Part shown: positions 23,904 through 35,510 of the stretch, in pieces
Layout of the letters: each line of letters opens with the position of its first letter
Numbering within the stretch: the first letter of the stretch is position 1
Assembly (NCBI RefSeq): GCF_038593265.1
Contig: NZ_CP151979.1
Span: 1,608,001 to 1,672,000, forward strand
Direction: 5' to 3'
DNA from: Ureibacillus sp. FSL W7-1570
GTDB taxonomy: Bacteria > Bacillota > Bacilli > Bacillales_A > Planococcaceae
DNA: 64,000 nucleotides
The notes under the pieces: model-generated
What the model saw: the letters and a program-made list of their open reading frames with translations, nothing else
What the model was told of the DNA's origin: nothing
Databases searched by the model: none
Program-made: the position numbers and the translations under genes

Positions 23904-26900
23904 CTAGAACAAAGACATTTGTTCCTTTTCTGTTAGTCTTTCCAACGCTTCCGGTTCATGGTCGCGGAAGTATGCGTGGTGGAGCCATTTTTCCGTTGTG
24001 ACGATTTGTTTATTGGCTTGTTTGGCTTCACGGAGTTTGCAGCTATAAATTACAGGGAAATAATCCCGCAAAAACTTCCCTTCCGCATGGGCGGTCAATG
24101 CGATGATTTGAAATCCCAATTGTTCCGCAACAAAGAAAACCGGACTGAGCACATGATCGCTCGATGCTTTGCCGAATGGATTGTCCAAAATCACCACCCG
24201 GCTGTGCTTCATGTTTGTTTTTTGATGCTGTTTCTTTTCAGCGACGTATTTTAACAAGCCCAAAAACAACGTCATATTTTTGCTCCATTTTTCTCCGCCT
24301 GACCATACATTGCTCTGCTCCCAAGAATAGGACCTTGTCGACACTTTATTTTCGTTTGTCACTTTGCGGCAACTTACTTTCATGCCTTCATTTTTCATCA
24401 CCACTTGCAGAAGCTGTTTGGTTTGCATCCACATTTCAATGTCATTCCGAACTTTCGTTTCATCCTGAAGGCCATTTTCTTTTACATAACGATCCGACTC
24501 CAGTTGAAGCATGATCCACTCAATGTAATCGCGGATCCGCTGCTTACCTTCTTCTTCGTCCCATTGAGGGATCGTAAAAGTATAAATCGTTTTCCATTGA
24601 TCCTCTTCTTTTACTTTTGTATGTTTTGGAATTTGTTTCAACTCTTCTACCACTGTTTTTAAATGGTTATGGATTTGGTTTATATATGCTTGCAATTCCT
24701 CATCTTTTTGCCGTATATGTTCATTGGCATAATTCGTCGACCGCTCGATTCGGATCATCATATTCTTTTTAAAATCCAATAACTCTTCATAACCCGTCTT
24801 ATAATCCACACCTTCAATCGCCATTTTTTGCAATTTATTATCAGAAATCGTTGAACAAAACTGCTTATAAGCTTGTTTTTGGGCATCCACCGCTTCCTTT
24901 TCCTTCTCCACTTGTCCACTATGTTGCTCCAATTCTTGGATAATGGCTTTCACCATTTTCTTCCGATTATAGATAAAATCCATTTTTTCATTTTCACTTA
25001 AAGGGATTGTCACGACTTGCGGTGCGTTAAAATGATGTTTTTCAATGAATTTGATCAGCTCGCGTTCCGCTTCATCAATCTTGTTTTGCTCCCGTGACAC
25101 TTGTTCCATCTGTTCATCCAAATAATTCTTCTCTTTTTGAAGCGCCTTCTTTTCTTCAGCAAGCTCTTCTTCCGCTTGGTTTAATGGAACGGAGAATGTG
25201 TAAATATCATGATCCGGAAAATTTTCACGGAAAAGCTGTTTCAAATGATTTCTTTTTCCTTTTTGCTCTTCCTTTGCAGAAAGCTTTTCAGTAACCTGTT
25301 TTTCCAACTTGTTTAATGCCTGTTTCAACTCTTTTATTTTGATAATCTTATTTTGCAATAAATGTTCTCCATCTGATGGAAATTCCCAATGTTCATGCAC
25401 ATTTTCACATTCATTGCGGATCTGATCCATCTCTTCCTGCAGTTTAGTCAAATTGTGTTTGGCATTGGCCAGCTTTTCATTCAATTCTCCTATACTTTTT
25501 GACGCTTGATGGATTTTCAAATTCAGCGTCTGGATTTTGTCGCGGAGATTTTTCCGGCTTTCCCCGGTAAAAATTGGGGTCAATGATTGCACTTCTTTAT
25601 ACTCTTCATCATTTTTAAGAGAATCTAATTTCCATTTTAAATTTTGTTTGCGTTCCTCCAGTGCAGCCTTTTGTTCGTTATAATCCAATAATTGTGCGGC
25701 TAAATGTGCTTTTTTGGCTTTTATATTGGCCAATACGTCTTTCAACTCTTTTTCAACTTCCTTGGCCTCTTTTACTTCACGGCAATAATGGAAATATTGA
25801 TTCCCTTCCTGGATTTTCCGTTCAAGCCCTTGCATTTCTTCTTGGCAAAGTTCCATTTGTTCCCCGATGGTTGTGATTTGATGCTTCAGATTCTTTCGCT
25901 GCTGCTCCGCATTTTCAATTTCTCTTTCGATTTGTTCGATTTTTAACATCGTTTCCGACCATCTTTTTTGAAAATCGGTCAGCCGTTCATATGGATAGTC
26001 TTTCAAAAATTGTTGGAAGGCTTGTAGGGCATATTCCCATTCTTTTTGTTCCGTTTCTTTCAGTTCTCTTTCCTTCGTCGCTTTTTCCGCATCCACACGG
26101 ACTTTTTCTTTCCATTGCGCAAAGGTCTCTTCCATCATTCCTTTTTCCCAATGAGCAGGAATAATCCAGGAAGGCTCCGGTTGGACGGCATCTTTCTTTA
26201 TCTTCGCCGCTTCTTCGGTCGTCAGTATTTGAATCGGGTATCGAAGTTCATCGGCAAGGTCTTCCACTTTCTTTTGCAATTCTTCCTTCGATTTATTGGT
26301 TGTAATCAAAGTGACAGCCCATAACGGATAGAAGATTTTTTCTTCATAATCCGCTTCATTCAGCATCTGCAAATATTCAATACCCGTTACACAATAGTCC
26401 AATTGATTTTTCCATGATTTTATCCGCGCTTCAATCAACGGATCGCTGAAAAATGTTTTCTGTTCCCCATAATCATCGACTAAACGCAATGCCACCCGCT
26501 CTTTGTATAATAAAACCTCTTTTTCCTTTTTCAATTTTTCGATGGTTTCATAAAGCCGGTTATAAATGGAGTGTTCATTTTCATAGACCGATTCCAGAAT
26601 GGCCCATTGCGGTCTTAATCTTCCCAAAATTTGAATCATTTTTCTTTGTTCATTTTCAATTTGGCTTTTCTCGTTTTTCAATTGTTCTTTGGCAACATGC
26701 AAACCGTTCTTCTCATTTTTTAATTTTTCGATGGTTTCATCCAGCTCAATCGATTGCTTCTCTTTTTCCTTCTTCTCTCCGTGCAGCCGTATCAGTTCTT
26801 CATCCAAAAATTGATGGCGGTTTTGCCATTCGGCCATTTTCTCTTCCACTTGTTCGTGCTGTGGATTGGAAAGCAAAGTTTGTTTCAACCTTTCGATATC

Positions 26901-28322
26901 CGCTTCCCTCATTTGGATGGTTTTCTGAACACCGGCGATTTCCCTTTGCTTATCCAAATCATGTTTTTCGATGGACCGCTTTTCTTCCTGCAAAGTATCG
27001 ATTTGCCTTACAATCGGATTGAGTTCGAATTGGATTTGTTCCATATTCTTTTTCATGTCATCCATCTGTTCAATAAAATGTCCGAGCAGCGCCTGCTTCG
27101 TTTCTTCCAATTGGTTTTGCAAATCCGAGAGCTCTTCTATTTCTTCCAGCTTCTTCATTTCGCTTTCAACAAACGCAATTTCCTTTTGATAATGATTCAA
27201 AAGTTGCTTGCATTTCGCAAATTTCAATGAATAATAGGCAAGGCTATGTTGCTCCAGTTCTTCCTTTTTTGTGCCATATTCAACATTTGCCAGATCATAA
27301 TCTTTCTGCAGTTGTTCGTATTTTTCTTCCTCAACGGCAATCTGATAAGACGCCACTTTCACTTCATGTTCTTTTTTCTTTTGAATCCAAAGATTGAATT
27401 GCTCTTTATTCTTTTCCATTTCCTTTGCAACATCGATTTTTTGAATTTGAATCTCTTCCCATATTCCTTTTGCCTTCTGCTTCGACTTGTCATAGGCAAG
27501 CTGAGAGGAATGCAGTTTTTCAAACGTTTGCACGTATTTTTCCAGTTGATGTTGGATCCGCTTGTTCTCTTCAATGGTTTCTTTCAGTTTTTTATAAAGT
27601 TTCAAATTATCCAGCTGTTTTTCAAAGATATCGGCAAAAAGGGTTGGATGATGACCCGCAATCGATTGTTCAACGGTCGGTATCAATAAGCGGTCAAATA
27701 ACTGGGTGGTGTTTTTGCAGGCTTCGAAAAAGGCCTCGACGCCCCCTTCCGAGCTGTTGATTGTCACAATACTTTCCCATTCATCGGCAATAATATGGTA
27801 TTGTTCTTCAATAAACTTCCGATATTCTTTGATTGTCGAAAACGTTCTTGCCGATAAAGGATATCGTTCCTTCATGCCATTGTAATAATCAAGCATTTCC
27901 CCCTTGTCGGCAGGTCTAGTGCCGCCTTGTCCTTCCCGAACAAAAGGAATGCCTTCGATTCCGTTCTGATCCCCTTCATCATATTCATAAACATAGCGGT
28001 AAGAATCCAATCCTTTATCCGTCATAAAAAGGGTCACTGCCGTCACAACATATCGCCGTGGACGTTCGTTGAGTATCCATTCGATCGCAATATGGGCCGG
28101 GGCATTTTCCAACACCAAAGTGTTTTTAATTTTTCGATCCGCCAAATCGGTATGGGGAATCATCCCTTGCAATACCGTTTGGATAAAAACGGTCTTCCCT
28201 CCGCCGTTTTCAAGAAGAATCGCCCCATTATATCCGTTGAATAAAAAGAGTTCATCATTATAACGCTTGTTGCCTTCTTCATAGACAATATTGGTCAATC
28301 TGATTTTATTGATGGCCGGCAT
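23904..28322 (-). CDS. jetC: Wadjet SMC-like ATPase JetC
   Basis: The 1472-residue SMC/MukB-type motor of the Wadjet anti-plasmid system. The N-terminal ATPase half has Walker A ILLENGGGKTVFIQ (about residue 37). A very long charged coiled coil spans about 250-1280, with a hinge-like break near 600-720 (GIEYLQMLNEADYEEKIFYP). The C-terminal half has the signature WSGGEKWSKNMTLFLGLL (about 1345) and Walker B VVILDNPFGKASSDH (about 1390). The ATG at 28322 is chosen over an upstream in-frame start because AAGGAGGG lies six bases before it; it overlaps jetB by 17 bases. It would extrude DNA loops with JetA/JetB. The length is greater than classic type I JetC. Confidence 0.93.
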   Translation of the reverse strand: MPAINKIRLTNIVYEEGNKRYNDELFLFNGYNGAILLENGGGKTVFIQTVLQGMIPHTDLADRKIKNTLVLENAPAHIAIEWILNERPRRYVVTAVTLFMTDKGLDSYRYVYEYDEGDQNGIEGIPFVREGQGGTRPADKGEMLDYYNGMKERYPLSARTFSTIKEYRKFIEEQYHIIADEWESIVTINSSEGGVEAFFEACKNTTQLFDRLLIPTVEQSIAGHHPTLFADIFEKQLDNLKLYKKLKETIEENKRIQHQLEKYVQTFEKLHSSQLAYDKSKQKAKGIWEEIQIQKIDVAKEMEKNKEQFNLWIQKKKEHEVKVASYQIAVEEEKYEQLQKDYDLANVEYGTKKEELEQHSLAYYSLKFAKCKQLLNHYQKEIAFVESEMKKLEEIEELSDLQNQLEETKQALLGHFIEQMDDMKKNMEQIQFELNPIVRQIDTLQEEKRSIEKHDLDKQREIAGVQKTIQMREADIERLKQTLLSNPQHEQVEEKMAEWQNRHQFLDEELIRLHGEKKEKEKQSIELDETIEKLKNEKNGLHVAKEQLKNEKSQIENEQRKMIQILGRLRPQWAILESVYENEHSIYNRLYETIEKLKKEKEVLLYKERVALRLVDDYGEQKTFFSDPLIEARIKSWKNQLDYCVTGIEYLQMLNEADYEEKIFYPLWAVTLITTNKSKEELQKKVEDLADELRYPIQILTTEEAAKIKKDAVQPEPSWIIPAHWEKGMMEETFAQWKEKVRVDAEKATKERELKETEQKEWEYALQAFQQFLKDYPYERLTDFQKRWSETMLKIEQIEREIENAEQQRKNLKHQITTIGEQMELCQEEMQGLERKIQEGNQYFHYCREVKEAKEVEKELKDVLANIKAKKAHLAAQLLDYNEQKAALEERKQNLKWKLDSLKNDEEYKEVQSLTPIFTGESRKNLRDKIQTLNLKIHQASKSIGELNEKLANAKHNLTKLQEEMDQIRNECENVHEHWEFPSDGEHLLQNKIIKIKELKQALNKLEKQVTEKLSAKEEQKGKRNHLKQLFRENFPDHDIYTFSVPLNQAEEELAEEKKALQKEKNYLDEQMEQVSREQNKIDEAERELIKFIEKHHFNAPQVVTIPLSENEKMDFIYNRKKMVKAIIQELEQHSGQVEKEKEAVDAQKQAYKQFCSTISDNKLQKMAIEGVDYKTGYEELLDFKKNMMIRIERSTNYANEHIRQKDEELQAYINQIHNHLKTVVEELKQIPKHTKVKEEDQWKTIYTFTIPQWDEEEGKQRIRDYIEWIMLQLESDRYVKENGLQDETKVRNDIEMWMQTKQLLQVVMKNEGMKVSCRKVTNENKVSTRSYSWEQSNVWSGGEKWSKNMTLFLGLLKYVAEKKQHQKTNMKHSRVVILDNPFGKASSDHVLSPVFFVAEQLGFQIIALTAHAEGKFLRDYFPVIYSCKLREAKQANKQIVTTEKWLHHAYFRDHEPEALERLTEKEQMSLF

Positions 28323-29049
28323 GTTGTCCCTCCTTATCAAAACCGTAAAGAAACTCAAAAATCCCTTTGTTATATTCCACTGCCATGAAAAATCGCTGGA
28401 TGATGGTCATCGCTTTTTCCGTCAAGGTGATTTCATTATTCCCGATTTCCCGGATCAACTGTTGGTCGCTCAAAAACTTTGCAACCATATGCAGGAAGCT
28501 CATTCGGCTAATCGTATTTCCTGATTGCCGCTTAGCGGTTTCCTTAATATCATCCATATCATCCCATTTTTCGATGATGGCGCTCCAATTGTAAGAAAAC
28601 TCTTTTTCCGATGTTTTTAATTGTTCCTCATCATGGGATTTCAAATGATCAATCCGCTCCTGAATCAGCCGGATCCAATCATCCATGCCGATAAATTGCC
28701 TTGTGGGATGCGGACTTTGATAGGAATCATAAAAACTGCCGAAAAGAACAAGTATGCAAAAATAAAGAAGATACATATCCGCATTCGTCGCACCGGAACG
28801 CAAATATTTCCGTTTAATCCACTCATTGCTTACATGGAATGGAGACAGTTTTGTTTCAGGAACGAGAAACAGTTCTTCACTCGTTTTGATTATGGCGCAA
28901 TGCACTTCCTGGCTGAACAACTCAAGAAGGGCGCGCACATCTTCATCGGCATTATAGATTTGAACGGCCTCCTTGCCCAAAACCCCGTCCCTTGCCAGCT
29001 TCGTATATAGTCGAAAGGCTTGCAACACCGTTTGTTCAGAATAGTTCAT
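28306..29049 (-). CDS. jetB: Wadjet KITE-type subunit JetB
   Basis: The 247-residue protein is in the position of the MukE/KITE subunit that bridges kleisin and SMC heads. It is largely helical with winged-helix character near the C-terminus (RMSFLHMVAKFLSDQQLIREIGN and NEITLTEKAMTIIQRFF; the second module ends at the stop). The ATG at 29049 has GGAGG six bases upstream, whereas the ATG at 29055 overlaps that site. It overlaps jetA by 14 bases and jetC by 17. Identity rests on the operon and on size rather than on a motif I can name. Confidence 0.82.
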   Translation of the reverse strand: MNYSEQTVLQAFRLYTKLARDGVLGKEAVQIYNADEDVRALLELFSQEVHCAIIKTSEELFLVPETKLSPFHVSNEWIKRKYLRSGATNADMYLLYFCILVLFGSFYDSYQSPHPTRQFIGMDDWIRLIQERIDHLKSHDEEQLKTSEKEFSYNWSAIIEKWDDMDDIKETAKRQSGNTISRMSFLHMVAKFLSDQQLIREIGNNEITLTEKAMTIIQRFFMAVEYNKGIFEFLYGFDKEGQHAGHQ

Positions 29050-30544
29050 CTTCATCCTCCAACTTTATGTTCATTTCGCTGATGGAATAGCGATCTACTT
29101 TTTGAATGATCGCTTTATCTTCCGTAACGATTAATTTGCGTTTTCCCAATAATCGAAAGGCCTCATCAAAAACCGTTCTGCTTTCTTCATCATCCGTTCC
29201 CGCTTGAATAGGCGAACGTTGGTGGAGAACAATCCAAAAATCGTAGAAATACCGCATTTGGAATAGATTCTCCAATTGATTTCTTTCGAGATAGGATATG
29301 AACTCGGATAACGTATTGCCGCTATTTTCTTCATAAGCCTTCAGAAAATGTTCCATCAGCTCTTTATATTTTTCTGAAATCCATTGTTTATATGAATTGA
29401 AGCTGTTTTCGTCATCCACTTCATAAAAGTGATATTCCACCTTCTCTTTTCGGTCTTCTACAATATTCTGCTCTTCCAAAACAGCAAGCGGCGACCAAAA
29501 TTCATTTTCTTCTACTTTTAGGAAAGGATGGAGAACGCCTTTCATCGCATCCAACGGCAAAGGGGTGGACACAATGAGAGACACGATATCTTGGTCAAAG
29601 TTAAAGGAATGCATGCCCGTATAATAAAGCGACTCCTGGGCTGTAATCAAAGTCGTGTTTTTCAAATGGAGAGTCTGATTCAGAAGCTCGGAATGTTCAT
29701 AGTGCACTTTCTCCAATTCCCTGTTGATCTGCAAAATGTATTGATACGTTTTCTGCTCCTTTTGATGAATATTTTCGGCAAACAATCGTTCCCTCGTTTC
29801 TTTGACAAACTCCCTCAATTCTTTGAATTCTTCATCTTCCCGTTCCAGCCTCTGAAAAATATCATCAAGCAGCTCTTTATACCGCTCAAACGTTTCTTCG
29901 GACACAATGCTTCGCTGGATTTCATGCTTCAATTTGACAATGCGTTCCTGCAACGTCTCGACGGCCACCCGCATTTCATTGATTTGCCGGAGTGCCCCCT
30001 TAAATTCCCCCTTTTCCAGCTGTTTCCGTAAAATCAATTGGTTGATGGATATTTGGAACTCACTGTAAAACTCCTTCGTTGCAAAAATCAATTCCAATCC
30101 ATCTTCATCCAATGTATAGAATTGGCTATTCGTTCCGGCATCAAAATCGTTCGCCTTCAAAATGGAATATTCAATGGTCTCCTCCGCCTTTTCCTCCCAA
30201 TCAAAATAACCGTAGCTGCGTTTTTTTCCGTGGGTCGGGCGGAAATTTTGAATCAAGGATCTGGCCAGTTCTTCATAGGTTTCCTCTTTCAGCATATACA
30301 CTTCTTTCGTGACCTCTTTTAAAAAGGAAGCCAATTCTTTGACACCTGTCCTTTGATTTCGCATCAACTTCTGTTCAAAGAAAAAAAGCAAAGTGAGGAG
30401 GCCAAGCCCTTTCATATCAATCTTCGTTCCATTTAAATCAACATCCCTTTTCCGATCCAGTTCATTCAACGGTTCAAACAGGGCGATGCGCCGGATCCGA
30501 TCTCTGTATCCGCTTAATAACGCTTGCATATCCATCTGTTCCAA
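29036..30544 (-). CDS. jetA: Wadjet kleisin-type subunit JetA
   Basis: The 502-residue protein fills the kleisin (MukF-like) place in the operon. The N-terminal part is helical (YRDRIRRIALFEPLNELDRK; FFFEQKLMRNQRTG). The middle is a long coiled coil (about 185-300, for example QINEMRVAVETLQERIVKL). The C-terminal part is predicted winged-helix (LLGKRKLIVTEDKAIIQKV). The sequence looks like the DUF5716/JetA family rather than DUF3375, which would make this a non-type-I Wadjet. The TTG at 30544 has GGAGG eight bases upstream; ATGs at 30535 and 30529 are alternatives. It overlaps jetD by 31 bases. Confidence 0.82.
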   Translation of the reverse strand: MEQMDMQALLSGYRDRIRRIALFEPLNELDRKRDVDLNGTKIDMKGLGLLTLLFFFEQKLMRNQRTGVKELASFLKEVTKEVYMLKEETYEELARSLIQNFRPTHGKKRSYGYFDWEEKAEETIEYSILKANDFDAGTNSQFYTLDEDGLELIFATKEFYSEFQISINQLILRKQLEKGEFKGALRQINEMRVAVETLQERIVKLKHEIQRSIVSEETFERYKELLDDIFQRLEREDEEFKELREFVKETRERLFAENIHQKEQKTYQYILQINRELEKVHYEHSELLNQTLHLKNTTLITAQESLYYTGMHSFNFDQDIVSLIVSTPLPLDAMKGVLHPFLKVEENEFWSPLAVLEEQNIVEDRKEKVEYHFYEVDDENSFNSYKQWISEKYKELMEHFLKAYEENSGNTLSEFISYLERNQLENLFQMRYFYDFWIVLHQRSPIQAGTDDEESRTVFDEAFRLLGKRKLIVTEDKAIIQKVDRYSISEMNIKLEDEDELF

Positions 30545-31548
30545 TCGGATCCCCTCCAAATTTCCTGCAATTCTTTTGATTTTAAGATTTCCTGCGGGTA
30601 ATACTTCCCTTGCGAAAACATCATCGCCAGTTGTTCTTGCTCCTTTTGCGGAAATTGGCTAATGAATTTTTCTTGAGCTTCAGTATATTGTCTTTGATAT
30701 TCTTTTCCGGCGATCGGCTGTTTTTCAAGACAAGCTTTATAGAATGGCAATGCCAAATGGGCTTTGATTTTTTGGTTCAACGAATGCCAAATGGACACTC
30801 CTTCCCGGTCAATGTCGCCGAAATAGAAAAAATGATGCTGGGCGTTGACCGGATATTGGTCCTGGAACTGTTCGATGCTATGGATGATTTTCTTCCCACT
30901 TCCGTAAATCAATGTGGAAAATTCAGTGGATGGCAAAGCCGGAAGCAGACCTTGATAAGTCGTTTTATTTTCAACAATGAGGTGAAACTGTGTCTCCTTT
31001 GTGACCAGCTTGGGATGGATGGCAAACATCAACGGGTCGGAAACAGGGATGATGTTAAAAGAATGGAAGAGTCCGATACGCTCCAGCAGCTCTTTTCCCC
31101 CTTTTTCAGTGAGCCATTTTTCATCCTGGACCAGTTCAAAACTGCGCTCCGGTGCAGGAACGGACTCTTTCGGAAAACCAAATGTTTTTATGTATTCATT
31201 GATTTTGATGAGATAAGGAAGATCGTGCCGCCAAATGGAAGGATCTTTTTTGTAATATTCATCAAGGTTTATGGATGGATGGAACTTGTTGCGATAATGT
31301 TGAATCTCTTGATGGAAACCGGTTTGAAGCAGACTTTTATTGATCCGGTACTGAAAGGCGAGCGATGGATTTCTTGTCGTTCTTCCTTTAGACTTCACCA
31401 TCTCCAAAATGCCTTCCTGTTCCAGCTTCAAAATAAAGCCGGCATATTCTTCGTATGTATGAAAGAAATTCCCCATGATTGCTTCCAATGCGGATAATCC
31501 TATCATTCTTTTCGGATAGCCATTAAGTGCGCGGTAGATTTCATCCAC
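30514..31548 (-). CDS. jetD: Wadjet nuclease subunit JetD (Toprim-like)
   Basis: The 344-residue first gene of the operon begins at GTG 31548, eight bases after GGAGG. The C-terminal half carries the Toprim-type metal site: a conserved Glu in LIVENKTTYQG (about residue 190) and the Asp pair in FYFGDIDREGVSIWHSL (about 245). JetD is the endonuclease that cuts closed circular DNA once JetABC has extruded it. The N-terminal half (about 1-160) has winged-helix-like segments that would contact JetABC or DNA. Here the gene order is D-A-B-C, so the nuclease is translated first. All four genes overlap and form one transcription unit. Confidence 0.9.
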   Translation of the reverse strand: MDEIYRALNGYPKRMIGLSALEAIMGNFFHTYEEYAGFILKLEQEGILEMVKSKGRTTRNPSLAFQYRINKSLLQTGFHQEIQHYRNKFHPSINLDEYYKKDPSIWRHDLPYLIKINEYIKTFGFPKESVPAPERSFELVQDEKWLTEKGGKELLERIGLFHSFNIIPVSDPLMFAIHPKLVTKETQFHLIVENKTTYQGLLPALPSTEFSTLIYGSGKKIIHSIEQFQDQYPVNAQHHFFYFGDIDREGVSIWHSLNQKIKAHLALPFYKACLEKQPIAGKEYQRQYTEAQEKFISQFPQKEQEQLAMMFSQGKYYPQEILKSKELQEIWRGSDWNRWICKRY

Positions 31549-31883
31549 TATCCTTACCTCCGAACATTCTTTTTTCCTATTTTACTTAAAATGAAGGGAA
31601 ATTGGAAATACAAGTCTGTGAAGAAAGTTAGGGGAATGTTGCACAGTTCAAGAAATGTTTGGTTTTGGGGAGGGGATTTCAATAAAAATCGTTTTACGGG
31701 CAATCAATAGATTTGTCAAAACAATAAAAAATGGAAATTTTTGTTGAGAAGTGTTTCTTTCCATTCATGTATTCTTTATTTTCGAAACTTATGAATTTTT
31801 ATACATCGTAGTGTGTTTCTCTTTATATTCACTATAATAAGAAATTAAATACCTTTTGTAATTATTATGGATTCGCCATCGGA
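31549..31883. other. Spacer upstream of the jet operon
   Basis: AT-rich sequence between jetD and the first IS4-type end. It should contain the jet promoter, but I could not assign one with confidence. No gene or repeat was seen. Confidence 0.4.
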
Positions 31884-32773
31884 CACTAATGTCGCATAAA
31901 AAATATCAATAGACATAATAAAACTGAATTTTCTCACTAGCGTCGCATTAAAATAATTTAACACCTTCAAATAAACCGAATTTTCTGAAATATAATCCAA
32001 ACACAAAAAAATCCTTTATAATGGTTGGGTGGTAGTAAACCATCCAAATCCAATACAAAGGACAAAACCATGGATAAGTTTACACGAAAAACATCATTTG
32101 AACAATAGTTTTCACCAATTCATTTAAACTTATTTGACGATATGGTGAAATCCTATCAATTAGATTACTATACAAAGAAGCTTTATATGGCTTCATTTCT
32201 GAAATGACTGTTGTACGCTCAATTACATGAAACCGAGAGTTTGCGAGCTTTAAGTGACGCTGTTTTTTCTGAAGAATTACAACGTGCAACAGGTCTTCCA
32301 TCGATTAGCTTTTCCCAATTAGGAAGACGAATCAACGCCATTCCAACGGTTTTCTTTCAATCGATTTTTCTTGATTTAGTGGCTCAAATTCATGAGAAAA
32401 CACATTTTCAAAAGCGAAGAAAGCTGACAACGCCACTAAAAATCATTGATTCGAGTACGTTGCCACTGAATTTGAAGAACCACAAATGGGCAGAGTTCCG
32501 AAAAACAAAATCGGGCGTGAAGCTTCACTTGCGTCTTGTATTCATGGAAAAAGGACTTTCTTATCCCGACAAGGCCGTACTGACAAACGCAATCGAACAT
32601 GATCGTGGTCAATTAGAGATATTCATTGATGATCAAGAATGCCTGTACGTGTTCGATCGTGGATACTTAGATTATGAGCGATTTGACCGTATGACGGATG
32701 TGTTTTCGTTTTTTGCTAATTTTCCAGAAAAATAAAATCTGAAATTTCAAAACTTATTTATGCGACGCTAGTG
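31884..32773 (+). mobile_element. Internally deleted IS4-family element (copy 1)
   Basis: Two left ends (CACTAATGTCGCATAAA at 31884 and CACTAGCGTCGCATTAAA at 31935) lie 51 bases apart. The right end, the complement of CACTAGCGTCGCATAAATAA, closes at 32773. Inside is a transposase gene relic starting at ATG 32070, with TAG at 32106-32108, TGA at 32205-32207 and loss of everything after about 32700 (compare copy 2). Ends are kept while the coding part is lost, so it could be moved only in trans. Confidence 0.8.
32070..32735 (+). pseudogene. IS4-family transposase relic (copy 1)
   Basis: The reading frame starts MDKFTRKTSFEQ, meets TAG at codon 13 and TGA at codon 46, then stays open to a foreign stop at 32733-32735. 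The recognisable part includes KLTTPLKIIDSSTLPLNLKN with the first catalytic Asp and SGVKLHLRLVF, and ends shortly after the second catalytic Asp region (LYVFDRGYLDYERFD). The catalytic Glu region is missing. It is nearly identical to copy 2 up to about position 32700, so the two share a recent source. Confidence 0.85.
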
Positions 32774-32830
32774 ATGTAATATATATATAAACTTAAAAGA
32801 AATGACTAAAAACAAAAATAAAAAAGCTAA

Positions 32831-32876
32831 TCCATTTCCCGATTTCCACCCTGCAAAACGGGAGATGGATTAGCTA
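32831..32876 (-). terminator. Terminator of the thiC transcription unit
   Basis: AGCTAATCCAT / ATGGATTAGCT stem with an inner CCCG/CGGG extension, followed on the minus strand by TTTTTTATTTTT. It lies after the small gene at 32911-33096. Confidence 0.88.
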
Positions 32877-32910
32877 TATATTTGACAATCCCCTTCACCC
32901 AATTACATAT

Positions 32911-34822
<1,912 letters not shown>

Positions 34823-34886
34823 TTAGGATCTGAAGTTACACCAAAACGCGGGGCAGAGATAGGAGAATATATGCGGAAATAAAAAT

Positions 34887-35054
34887 CGGGTTCTCTAAGA
34901 GAACCCGATGGAACGCAAATAGCGAAACGTACGCAACAAACACATACACTCCCGCTATCTACTTCCCTACGCTGGTATAACCCAGATCAGGTTCAAAGGG
35001 TCAAAGAACTTAAGCGCGTTCTTTTCTCAGTCCAAGCTATTGGACTCCCCTAGT
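34887..35054 (-). promoter_or_regulatory. TPP riboswitch (thi box) with attenuator
   Basis: On the minus strand the aptamer runs from about 35054 to 34958. It contains the conserved ACTGAGA, the thi-box core CTGATCTGGGTTATACCAGC and the closing GGGGAGT / AGGGAAGT-type helices. An ATCGGGTTCTC / GAGAACCCGAT hairpin (34887-34911) followed by TTTTT lies between aptamer and thiC, as expected for TPP-induced transcription termination. Confidence 0.95.
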
Positions 35055-35124
35055 AGATAAGCGACAAACTTATTTAATTTTTCTTAATATTAACATACTT
35101 ATAAAGCAATGTAAATACGCTTCC

Positions 35125-35510
35125 TTATACGGTAAACCGGTTTAACATTGTTTGCATATTTTCTGCCATTTTGCTTAACGATGATGCCGATGAAGCAATT
35201 TCCTCCATCAGCTTGTTTGGTCAATCACCAATTCCCCTACAAGATTCATTAAATATTCCAACCGCTCTACATCCACTCGAACCGTCGAAGAAATTTTCTT
35301 TTTTTGCTGGTTGGCCTTTTGTTTTTTATTAAATTTAGTTTCCTCTGTTTCACGCGATTCTTTTTGGCTTGTCGATTCATCAAATATAGCTGTTTTTGAA
35401 ATTTCTTTTAAGCTGCTTTGCTCAATCTCAGAAAGCTGGCTAATACATTCCAGCAGTTTTTCCTTCGTTCTGATAGTTAAAACTATGAAACACATCACTA
35501 GTGTCGCATA
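35125..35510 (-). pseudogene. Recombination scar: cheA fragment joined to the 3' end of an MCP gene
   Basis: Reading leftwards from about 35490, one frame encodes a lysine-rich linker then STVRVDVERLEYLMNLVGEL, which is the start of the CheA dimerisation domain, and breaks off at VIDQTS (stop at 35208). In another frame, from about 35216 to the TAA at 35125, the sequence is KLMEEIASSASSLSKMAENM followed by QTMLNRFTV, the C-terminus of a methyl-accepting chemotaxis protein. The two pieces are fused near 35216. The 5' side of the cheA piece is cut by IS4-family copy 2 at 35496. No intact chemotaxis gene is nearby. Confidence 0.75.

Noticed and set aside
26453..27230. Long plus-strand ORFs (189 and 158 codons) opposite jetC
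   Set aside because: They are shadows of the coiled-coil region of jetC, whose Lys/Glu-rich codons give Phe/Leu-rich antisense frames.
30610..31497. 295-codon plus-strand ORF opposite jetD
   Set aside because: Antisense shadow; jetD on the other strand carries the Toprim motifs and operon context.
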